Assembly: GCF_001591805.1 (NCBI RefSeq)
Contig: NZ_BCVP01000044.1
Location: forward strand, 1-38,594
Direction of reading: 5' to 3'
Origin: Neobacillus novalis NBRC 102450
GTDB taxonomy: Bacteria; Bacillota; Bacilli; Bacillales; Cytobacillaceae
Length of the DNA: 38,594 nucleotides
This document shows positions 32,229-38,594 of the stretch, piece by piece. The notes beneath the pieces are model-generated. The model was not told the origin of the DNA. It did no database searches and saw only the letters and a program-made list of their open reading frames with translations. The position numbers and the translations under genes are program-made. Position 1 is the stretch's first letter, and each line of letters begins with the position of its first letter.

Positions 32229-34004
32229 TTAACTTATATACTCGATATAGACTGATTTATTAACCTTTTTTAACACGATGCGCAGGCGGTCGTTTTTCTT
32301 CACATCAAGGCCGCGCTTCGCATCAATCGCCCGCCCGCCTTTTTCAATCGTGCAGTCGGAGTTATTGACGAGCATCAAGGTATCACCGGAAGCCGGCTTG
32401 AAGATGATTTGTTCGGTTTCCGCGATCTCCGGCGACAGCGACAACAGCTGATGGAGCCGGAATTTGCCTTTAAAGCCTTTCAATTTCTTAAATTGCGGAT
32501 TGGTGCGTTCGCCTGTATCCTCATCCTTTATTTCGATGACGATTTGCCCGCTAAAACCGCGGTTTTTCTCTTTCATTTTTGCCAAGAGGAAGTAAACAAG
32601 GGCCGCGAGCAGGAGGGCACCGATGACAGCAAGGATGACATTGAGCCAAGGGAATGGTTTATCATCCTCCGTTTGACTTGGTTTGGTCACAGCAGGTGCC
32701 GCCTGCGTCTTTAGAACGCTAATCTTTTGCGGCGGTGACTCCCGGAAAAAGCTATTGTCCTCGGCCTTGACTACGACCTCATAGTTTGCAGCATTCCCAA
32801 GCTTGAATTGGCCTGCAAAGCCCTGATCATCCGTTTGTAAGGCGAAGTTCTCTGTTTTTCCATTGTCGAGGTCTTTGACAAACAAAGTCGCCTTCATGGA
32901 TTGATAAATATCTTTGTCGCTAATCACTTTGCCGTTATCTTCAAAAAAGGCGCCAATCTTGACGGTTTCGCCAGCTTTGTAGCTCTGTTTGGCGAGCGGG
33001 GCGAGCTTCAGCTGCAAGTCATAGTTAAAGACAAGATTAATATCAATTTTATCCTTTGGAACCCCTTTAACCTTCAGTGTCCAATCGCCTTGAACAGGCT
33101 TCATCAGCTTGACCATCGAGTACGTCCTCGATTTCGACAAGAGGACTTGGTCGGAGGGAATGGCCAGTTCTTTACCGGAAGGGTCGATAAGCTTGACTTC
33201 AACCGGAGCGCTTGAAATTAACGAAATATTGGCTTCTAAAACATTCTCATTGGGAACATTAATTTGGATATCCTGGAATTGCCCGTTGCCAACGACTTGG
33301 TTAACGGGGACAATTTTTAACTTTAAGTGATTTGCAAAAATCTCACTGAGGATCGCTGGAAGCTTATCCGCTGAGCTTGTCTCAAAGAATTTCCCGTTCG
33401 TGCTTTTGGCGACATTTGTCAGCACATCCTTGTTGAGCTTGCCATCTGCGTTCAAGCCAATCGTATAGATGGGATATCCCTTGGCCTTCGCATTAGCAAC
33501 CGCTTTGGCTAGGTCATCATCTGCCTGTTTCGCCGTTTTCGGTTTCTTCGGGTCAAGTTCATTGTTGCCGTCGGCCAAGACGACAATCAACGGAAAGTAT
33601 CCTTGCTCGTGGCTTGAATCCAGCACCTTGACGGCTTCCTTTACCCCGGTGGATATATCCGTATACATATATTTTTCAACTGAATCGATAAACTCTTTCA
33701 GATCGTTCTTGTCCTGTTCGGACTGGATTTTGACAAGCGCCTTTTCACGCATGACTTCATCGGAATAGGCAATGGCGCCAATCTTATCTCCTTTTAGGGA
33801 GGCCATATCAATAAACATCTTCATCGCTTCATTACTGATGTTGTTTGGGTCGCTGCTTTTCATTGAGTTACTAACATCAACTACGAGCATCCCTTCCATT
33901 CTCGATGTGGAACTTAATGGACTTGCGGCGTGTACAACTATGGAGCTTAAATTGCCGAAAAGCCAAGCGATGACGATCAAACTACTAAACCATTTTTTTA
34001 ACAT
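32229..34004 (-). CDS. Signal-peptide VWA protein with one C-terminal membrane helix
   Basis: A 591-residue exported protein. The signal peptide (MLKKW, hydrophobic core, VVHAA) ends near residue 27. A VWA domain (about 36-210) has a complete metal site: D43-V-S-N-S47, Thr115 (YTDIS) and Asp145 (LADGNN). Beta-sandwich regions follow (about 230-440), then a membrane helix at about 452-473 and a cytoplasmic domain of about 110 residues, mostly strands (GDTLMLVNNSDCTIEKGG, then VKKNDRLRIVL), which recalls a diverged FHA fold but lacks its usual motif residues. I chose ATG 34004 because GGGGG lies 10 bases upstream and it gives a proper signal peptide; an in-frame start 102 bases upstream would bury it. 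First gene of the minus operon. Confidence 0.88.
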   Translation of the reverse strand: MLKKWFSSLIVIAWLFGNLSSIVVHAASPLSSTSRMEGMLVVDVSNSMKSSDPNNISNEAMKMFIDMASLKGDKIGAIAYSDEVMREKALVKIQSEQDKNDLKEFIDSVEKYMYTDISTGVKEAVKVLDSSHEQGYFPLIVVLADGNNELDPKKPKTAKQADDDLAKAVANAKAKGYPIYTIGLNADGKLNKDVLTNVAKSTNGKFFETSSADKLPAILSEIFANHLKLKIVPVNQVVGNGQFQDIQINVPNENVLEANISLISSAPVEVKLIDPSGKELAIPSDQVLLSKSRTYSMVKLMKPVQGDWTLKVKGVPKDKIDINLVFNYDLQLKLAPLAKQSYKAGETVKIGAFFEDNGKVISDKDIYQSMKATLFVKDLDNGKTENFALQTDDQGFAGQFKLGNAANYEVVVKAEDNSFFRESPPQKISVLKTQAAPAVTKPSQTEDDKPFPWLNVILAVIGALLLAALVYFLLAKMKEKNRGFSGQIVIEIKDEDTGERTNPQFKKLKGFKGKFRLHQLLSLSPEIAETEQIIFKPASGDTLMLVNNSDCTIEKGGRAIDAKRGLDVKKNDRLRIVLKKVNKSVYIEYIS

Positions 34005-34095
34005 CTGTGTGCAACCCCCACCAGCAGTTTCCTTTTTCGCGCAAAAGTAACAAGTTTCTGCGTGATAACCCCATTTTACCACCACTGCCAGAATA

Positions 34096-34124
34096 TTCCC
34101 AAACAATAATTCCCTAGATATAAT
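34096..34124 (+). promoter_or_regulatory. Candidate promoter of the rightward three-gene operon
   Basis: TTCCCA and a perfect TATAAT are separated by 17 bases, about 100 bases before the 51-residue gene. The divergent 34005-34225 region must also hold the promoter of the minus operon; ATTATA at 34136-34141 gives a perfect minus-strand -10, but I see no convincing -35 for it. Confidence 0.4.
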
Positions 34125-34225
34125 AAAAAATTCCTATTATAATATAAATTAATGTATTTAATGGAAAATCTATGTAACTTTTTGCCGAAAAATAGCTGGT
34201 ATTTATCCGAATAGGAGGAATCAGA

Positions 34226-34381
34226 ATGAGTATTTATAGTATTGTGTTTACTAGTATTCTAGTTGTAATCCTTATCTGGAAAACGTATAAATTATTCAAA
34301 AATAAACGAAACAGCGGCGACTTCGAAGGGATTGACGACGAATTAGTGATTATGCTTAATGAAGGTGATTCCATTGGCTAA
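34226..34381 (+). CDS. 51-residue single-pass membrane peptide
   Basis: This short gene has a strong TAGGAGGA site 6 to 8 bases before its ATG. The product begins MSIYSIVF, continues as one hydrophobic helix (about 4-18), then a basic stretch (KTYKLFKNKRN) and an acidic tail (DFEGIDDE). The charge pattern puts the C-terminus in the cytoplasm. Its end overlaps the start of the zinc-ribbon gene, so the two are coupled. I know of no family for it. Confidence 0.75.
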   Translation: MSIYSIVFTSILVVILIWKTYKLFKNKRNSGDFEGIDDELVIMLNEGDSIG

Positions 34382-35306
34382 ACAGGCCGTCCAGTTAACC
34401 AAAAAGAAGCGGACGAAATATCGCTATCAAAAGCTGAAAATGTGTAAAAAATGCAATCGCTATTCCGTCCTTAAGGATCAGAACTGCTCGAAATGCGGAA
34501 GCGCTTATGTTGGCATCGAAAGATTAGTCAAAACGATCTTTAAAAACCGTTTACTTACCGAAGCAATGTGGATTTTAATGATTGTCAGTATTGGCATTGT
34601 GGCAGCGCCAACAGTTCAAACATTGTATTATTCCTTGATCGCCGGTTTAATTTTTTGCATCAGTTATGTCATCCTGACGTTCGTCTTCATGAAAAGTGAG
34701 TTTTTCACCCAGTTAAAAAGGCTCCTCAGGGCCGATTTCAAAAGAATTCAATCCGGCATCCAGTTTGACAGTGAGCTTGCTAAAGCGGATGTCAAAGAGG
34801 AACGGCTTGCTCCCGCCTATGAAAAGCTCCGCGAGATTGGCGATTTTATTTATAGTGATCAAGTGAAAATCCGCCGCGTGATGGTATTAAACGAAATTAT
34901 CCTCAGAAGTGATATGGAGCTTGAGCTTGAACCGCTTATTCCTTCAACTTATGATAAGGATTTTGTGCACTATGCCCTTGAGGTATTAAGAATCAATCGG
35001 ACGCTGATTACAAAGAAGTGCATCGCCTATTTTATCCACTATCGTGATGCGATTGTCATCGACTTCGGGATGGATTCGCTCATGACTGTTGCCGGGACAT
35101 CGTTACGAATGAAGCTGTACATCGTTGAATTTTCCGAGTTTATCGAGGAGTTTCTTGAATACTTTCCAAAGGAACGTGTCCTTCGGCTTTGCAATATTCT
35201 CTATTCCAACCCCGAAGTGGACTGGGGCGGTCTTTTAGAAAAGACAAAGCATTTGGTTGCGATGAAGTACAATTACGACCCCGATTTCAAGCGGTTTGTT
35301 TCGTAG
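34374..35306 (+). CDS. Zinc-ribbon membrane protein with helical cytoplasmic domain
   Basis: A protein of about 310 residues. A basic N-terminus precedes a zinc ribbon of the CxxC-10x-CxxC type (Cys24, Cys27, Cys38, Cys41), then two membrane helices close together (about 62-105), then a 200-residue helical domain rich in Leu and charged residues. Both ends should be cytoplasmic. I prefer the TTG at 34374 because AAGGTG lies 6 bases upstream; ATG 34359, in frame, adds five residues but has no site. Either start overlaps the 51-residue gene. I do not recognise the helical domain. Position next to an exported TPR-like protein and divergent to the VWA/tubulin operon suggests it belongs to the same envelope system. 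Confidence 0.78.
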   Translation: MAKQAVQLTKKKRTKYRYQKLKMCKKCNRYSVLKDQNCSKCGSAYVGIERLVKTIFKNRLLTEAMWILMIVSIGIVAAPTVQTLYYSLIAGLIFCISYVILTFVFMKSEFFTQLKRLLRADFKRIQSGIQFDSELAKADVKEERLAPAYEKLREIGDFIYSDQVKIRRVMVLNEIILRSDMELELEPLIPSTYDKDFVHYALEVLRINRTLITKKCIAYFIHYRDAIVIDFGMDSLMTVAGTSLRMKLYIVEFSEFIEEFLEYFPKERVLRLCNILYSNPEVDWGGLLEKTKHLVAMKYNYDPDFKRFVS

Positions 35307-35322
35307 AAAGGACACAAGCGCC

Positions 35323-37104
35323 ATGTTTAAATTGACGGTTTATAAAAAAGTGAATATGTCTCGGAATTTTTTCTTACTGATCCTGATTTTTCTGCTCGTG
35401 CTTGTCGGTGGCAAAATTATCATGGCCCATGAAAAAATCAATACCTATAAGGAAGCAATAAAGTTATATAACGCTGGAAACTTACGAGCCGCAGAAAAGA
35501 AGTTCCGGGCAGCCAAGCTGAATGTAGTGGTCACAGATCATAATCAGGACATTAATCTAAAGCTGTCGATTCTATCACCCATTCGCGAAGTAATCGAAGA
35601 TTTAGATGAAAAAGCTGCAGGTTTTTACGAGAAACAGGACCTCGACAAACTTGTTGATATGTACAATCGCTGGCAAGAAAGCCGGAAAAAATGGGTGTCA
35701 GGCACCGCAATTCAAAAGAAAATGTATGAAGAAATGGTCGCATTTACGAAGCTTGATCAGGATATGCTTGGTTATTTTTCAGAGATTAAGCAGACGAATC
35801 TCGCAAAATTGCAAAATTATTCGCCAAAGAGCAGTGCTGAGGAGGAAGAGGTTTTTAACAGCTTGAATCAGGTGCCTGCTGAATATTACGGCGGCGACAC
35901 TAAAAAAACGAAAGAGATCCAAACTGCTTTCCACAACTATTACGCGGCCATAATGAGTAAATTAACCGCAGCAAACGCTCCGGTTGTCGATATTACTGTC
36001 GAGGGGGAGCGCCAATTCGGGATGCTCGCCAAATTTTCAATTGATGTTCGCTGGATTACGGACACGCTTGACCGCCATTTAGTAAATGCCCTTTCTTCGG
36101 CGCTTGCCAAGAAGGATTATTCCACCTTTGCCGAGCAAGCAAATACCGTGAAAAGACTGTCTGCAAGCATGGGAACGGCAAAAGTTTTTCCATTTATCGG
36201 AAAATCAAAGACTGACTTACTGGCCGATGCGAAGAAACTCGTCGCGGGCAATAAGTTCGCGGATGCCATCAGCATTTATGAAGCCTTGAGACCATTAGAA
36301 AATACCGATCAGCTTCTCACCAATGCCAACCTCGCCTGGGATAAATATGAACCGATTCGCGTGCTCCAGCGGCTGAATCCTGGAAAGGAATTTCCTCATT
36401 TCGTGAACGCGAAAAACAAATGGGGAGCAGACAGTGTGATTGCGGCCATCTCCAAAGACGGCGGGATTTATCTTGGCAAGCTTAAGGGGGAAGAGGCGAT
36501 GGTAGTGACCGAAGGAAGTCTTCAGGGTTCACCGATGATAAGTAAGCTCACATTTCAGAGCAATTTGAGTAAAGCCGACAATCCGGTTATTTACATCGAG
36601 GCAAAATCTTCGGAACGGAAGCATCGTTATATAGCCTATGAAGTCCGCACCAATTCGATGGAGAAAATTCTGGATGTCGAAGCAGATAACCTTACCGTTG
36701 AATCGAAATATAGTTTATTAGCCGATAATCCAACCGGTTCCGGAGCTGGCCAGCTGGCCTACTATGAGCTCAGCAGCGATGGAGACTACCAATTTACAAA
36801 AATAAAAGTAGACTACGTCGATATTTCCGTACAGGATATTGCCCAGTACTACGGGAAAAAGGTCCGCTTCACTGCCTACACGACAGTGAATCAAAGCGGC
36901 GGTGCCCTAGTAACCTTATCGGAAACCTATAACTATAGTACCGAACGCTGGGATAAAACGTATTTATTGCTAAAGGGACAATCAACACTGATGATCTACA
37001 GGGATTATACCGTTATCGGAACGTTTACTAGCTACACAAACATAACCGATGATTATGGTGAACAAATACGCGTCCCCGTCTTCCAGATTGAAAAAGTTGA
37101 ATAA
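35323..37104 (+). CDS. Membrane-anchored exported protein with TPR-like helices and beta C-terminus
   Basis: A 593-residue protein. A short basic N-terminus and one hydrophobic helix (about 14-36) act as an uncleaved anchor; the rest should be outside the membrane. The first 330 residues are helical with TPR-like pieces (EAIKLYNAGNLRAAEKKF and DAISIYEALRP). The last 250 are strands, ending in a YGKKVRFTAYT ... VIGTFTSYTN ... VPVFQIEKV pattern like an OB fold. ATG 35323 follows GAAAGGA by 11 bases; the TTG at 35296 lies inside the previous gene and lacks a site. A copy of the GTGTCAGGCACC repeat lies in frame near 35697, encoding VSGTA. No family recognised. Last gene of its operon. Confidence 0.78.
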   Translation: MFKLTVYKKVNMSRNFFLLILIFLLVLVGGKIIMAHEKINTYKEAIKLYNAGNLRAAEKKFRAAKLNVVVTDHNQDINLKLSILSPIREVIEDLDEKAAGFYEKQDLDKLVDMYNRWQESRKKWVSGTAIQKKMYEEMVAFTKLDQDMLGYFSEIKQTNLAKLQNYSPKSSAEEEEVFNSLNQVPAEYYGGDTKKTKEIQTAFHNYYAAIMSKLTAANAPVVDITVEGERQFGMLAKFSIDVRWITDTLDRHLVNALSSALAKKDYSTFAEQANTVKRLSASMGTAKVFPFIGKSKTDLLADAKKLVAGNKFADAISIYEALRPLENTDQLLTNANLAWDKYEPIRVLQRLNPGKEFPHFVNAKNKWGADSVIAAISKDGGIYLGKLKGEEAMVVTEGSLQGSPMISKLTFQSNLSKADNPVIYIEAKSSERKHRYIAYEVRTNSMEKILDVEADNLTVESKYSLLADNPTGSGAGQLAYYELSSDGDYQFTKIKVDYVDISVQDIAQYYGKKVRFTAYTTVNQSGGALVTLSETYNYSTERWDKTYLLLKGQSTLMIYRDYTVIGTFTSYTNITDDYGEQIRVPVFQIEKVE

Positions 37105-37107
37105 TAG

Positions 37108-37140
37108 CAAAGGCCGGTCTTTCTAAGGGACCGGCCTTTG
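37108..37140. terminator. Bidirectional terminator
   Basis: CAAAGGCCGGTC and GACCGGCCTTTG form a 12-bp G/C-rich stem around TTTCTAAGG, followed by TTATTATTCTT on the plus strand and TTTGCTATTATT on the minus strand. It separates the convergent ends of the exported TPR-like gene and the DUF4359-like gene. Confidence 0.88.
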
Positions 37141-37143
37141 TTA

Positions 37144-37446
37144 TTATTCTTCAGTGCCTGACAGCGGGATAAAATGATTGAAAATCCCGATCGAAGTGAC
37201 TTTTCCCATTCCCACCTCGGAAAAATCTGTTTTATAGATGGAAAAAATAAAATAATCTTCTTTTGTGGTTCCTGCATCAAAAATGGATTTCCCGGCAAGT
37301 GTTAGAATGCCTTTTTCCAGCAGCGAAGAGGATTTATCGATTGTCTTGTGATTAATCCATTCGAGATAGTCCGAACGTTGAGGATTTGTTGCTGATAAAA
37401 TGAGTATTGCCGCGACCAAGAGAATGATGGAAAAAAGACGCTTCAT
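37144..37446 (-). CDS. DUF4359-like small exported protein
   Basis: A 100-residue protein with an N-terminal hydrophobic segment (about 4-19, possibly an uncleaved anchor), then NPQRSDYLEWI and a C-terminal GIFNHFIPLSG. The NP-x-x-x-x-Y-x-x-W-I beginning after a single helix and the G-I-F-x-x-F-I-P-L end are what I recall of DUF4359 proteins of Bacillaceae, whose function is unknown. The last codons (LSGTEE) are written with the GTGTCAGGCAC-type repeat. Single gene with the shared terminator downstream; no link to the secretion system is evident. Confidence 0.7.
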   Translation of the reverse strand: MKRLFSIILLVAAILILSATNPQRSDYLEWINHKTIDKSSSLLEKGILTLAGKSIFDAGTTKEDYFIFSIYKTDFSEVGMGKVTSIGIFNHFIPLSGTEE

Positions 37447-37575
37447 TTAGCCAATCTCCTATTCATATAGTTTATCGCTGTTAATTTTTATATTATAAAG
37501 TATAAATTGGAAGGTATCTTTTGTAAATAACCACAGCAGTTCAGGGACAAAAGTCTGGGAAATTTGTAAAAATTG

Positions 37576-37605
37576 TTACAAAAGGGTGAATATTTCTATT
37601 ATAAT
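37576..37605 (+). promoter_or_regulatory. Candidate promoter of the zinc-ribbon/Yip1-like gene
   Basis: A perfect TATAAT at 37600-37605 has TTACAA 18 bases upstream (3 of 6 match). It lies about 68 bases before the start codon in a very A+T-rich 226-bp gap that otherwise shows nothing distinct. Confidence 0.5.
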
Positions 37606-37672
37606 GTTATAGAATGAAAGAAATGTGAGGCTTACTGCCTATTCACAACTTACTAGAGAAAGGAAGATTTAG

Positions 37673-38548
37673 ATGCAGTGTCCAGTATGTTCACATCAAA
37701 ATGAGGGAGGGAAGTTCTGCGAGCAGTGTGGGACAAAGTTAGAAACCGCTGCCTACCAGGAGGCCGCTCCAACAGCTGAGCCAACGATGAATCAAGCGCC
37801 AAGCTATACAAGCCAGCAAGGCTACCAGCAGGGTAATCCACAGGGTTACCAACAGGGTAATCCCCAAGGCTTTCAGCAAGTGAACTCACAGCCAAACCAA
37901 TATTTAGAGGGCGCTAAAAATATTTCCAAAATGTATTTTGGCTACTTCATGGAGGTTTTGAAAAAGCCTTATGCCAGTTCAAAATCAGTAGGGGAAGAAC
38001 ACTTTACCAATGCTATTATTACCATTGTTTTATATTCTTTAATTATTCCGTTAATGCTTTACTTTGGAATTAAAAGCTTTACTTCTTCCCTCAGCGGCAT
38101 GTGGGGCAATACACTTGACATTAGCCCGCCATTTACAGAAACGGTCATTTATCCAACGTTTGCCTATGCGATCTTTATTCTATTAGTGGCGACATTTAGT
38201 TTTGCTGCCGTGAAGCTAGCAAAGGTGAATGCTTCCTATAAGGAAGTTATTTCAAGATTTGGCTCATTCCTTATTCCATTCCTAGCCATTCTGCTTATTG
38301 GATTTGTCCTGTCACTGTTGAAAGCGAAAATCTTTGTTTTATTCCTTGTTTTGGGTTTTTCAACGTCCTTGATTGTCGTTCCAACGCTAGTAATTGCCAG
38401 CTTCAAGAAGGAAACTCAAGATGGGCTAGATGTTATTTACGGGACTATACTAACGTATGTCTTAACATGTATTACGATCGCGATTATGAGCGAAATGCTA
38501 TTCGAAAGAATCGTCACTGCCTTTTACCAGGCAATCTCGTTATTCTAA
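37673..38548 (+). CDS. Zinc-ribbon, Q-rich linker, five-helix membrane protein (Yip1-like)
   Basis: A 291-residue protein. The N-terminus is a zinc ribbon with Cys3, Cys6, Cys16 and Cys19. A Gln/Gly/Asn-rich linker follows (about 39-75) with GYQQGNPQ repeated. Five membrane helices (about 119-285) make up the rest, resembling Yip1-domain membrane proteins common in Bacillaceae beside zinc ribbons. The start has AAAGGAAG 6 to 8 bases upstream. It is a single gene with its own promoter and terminator. The zinc-ribbon plus membrane layout echoes the 310-residue gene in the neighbouring operon, but a shared role is only a guess. Confidence 0.8.
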   Translation: MQCPVCSHQNEGGKFCEQCGTKLETAAYQEAAPTAEPTMNQAPSYTSQQGYQQGNPQGYQQGNPQGFQQVNSQPNQYLEGAKNISKMYFGYFMEVLKKPYASSKSVGEEHFTNAIITIVLYSLIIPLMLYFGIKSFTSSLSGMWGNTLDISPPFTETVIYPTFAYAIFILLVATFSFAAVKLAKVNASYKEVISRFGSFLIPFLAILLIGFVLSLLKAKIFVLFLVLGFSTSLIVVPTLVIASFKKETQDGLDVIYGTILTYVLTCITIAIMSEMLFERIVTAFYQAISLF

Positions 38549-38588
38549 AAAAAGCTTGATAGGAATAATACCCTATCAAGCTTTTTTT
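38548..38588 (+). terminator. Rho-independent terminator after the Yip1-like gene
   Basis: AAAAAAGCTTGATAGG pairs fully with CCTATCAAGCTTTTTT around AATAATAC and ends in a T7 tract. It begins at the stop codon. The symmetric A and T flanks allow it to work on both strands. Confidence 0.92.
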
Positions 38589-38594
38589 ATCGAA

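Noticed and set aside
34005..34106. N-terminal extension of the secreted VWA protein (34 extra residues)
   Set aside because: The extension would bury the signal peptide, has Cys-rich unlikely sequence and has no ribosome site, whereas ATG 34004 has GGGGG upstream.
36..37100. tRNA genes or riboswitches
   Set aside because: I looked for cloverleaf T-loop sequences and known leader consensus elements between genes and saw none that I could support.

Overview
The window looks like a chromosome segment from a Bacillaceae Firmicute. It opens with the last bases of a 5S rRNA in Bacillus-type sequence. Most genes have strong GGAGG or GGGGG ribosome binding sites, TTG and GTG starts are frequent, and there is a YheC/YheD-family gene (a spore-former family) and a DUF4359-like gene. 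All names below come from reading the sequence by eye; no database search was run.

Layout. (1) 1-2330: rRNA operon end and terminator, a reverse-strand exported NlpC/P60 protein whose second domain has lost its catalytic residues, and a diverged YheC/YheD ATP-grasp protein. (2) 2350-20105, plus strand: a long operon for a type VII secretion-like (WXG100/ESX) machine. It runs EssC-type FHA-FtsK ATPase, YukD ubiquitin-like protein, a lipoprotein plus a lipase with a helical C-terminus plus a 63-residue helical protein (an apparent immunity/effector/helper cassette), two WXG100 proteins, a DUF6382-FHA protein, a PP2C phosphatase, a Ser/Thr kinase-TM-TPR protein, a membrane protein with a T-E-L-L repeat tail, and a 1488-residue Ig-repeat protein with a membrane segment at each end. 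(3) 34004-20203, minus strand, convergent with the first: secreted/membrane VWA protein, tubulin/FtsZ-like GTPase (1130 aa), a 786-aa partner that looks like a degenerate tubulin, a membrane VWA protein, a small beta protein, a TRAFAC-type GTPase with zinc knuckles, and a GAP1-type GTPase-associated membrane protein. (4) 34226-37104, plus strand and divergent from (3): a 51-aa membrane peptide, a zinc-ribbon membrane protein and an exported TPR-like protein. (5) 37144-38588: DUF4359-like protein and a zinc-ribbon/Yip1-like membrane protein, each next to a clear terminator.

Working model (inference). Regions 2 to 4 form one envelope system. The EssC-driven WXG100 exporter lacks recognisable EsaA/YueB, EssA and EssB/YukC in this window. 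In their place are a catalytically complete kinase with EssB-like topology, a wall-spanning Ig arch and a phospho-threonine relay (kinase, phosphatase, two FHA proteins and a repeat array of T-x-x-L sites). The convergent operon adds a cytomotive-type tubulin pair, a GTPase/GAP1 switch and two VWA adhesion-type proteins. The most interesting points are the T-E-L-L repeat array as a possible FHA docking scaffold, the reverse-architecture lipase cassette inside the structural operon, the tubulin/pseudo-tubulin pair, and the 21-bp tandem repeats and long hairpins between genes.
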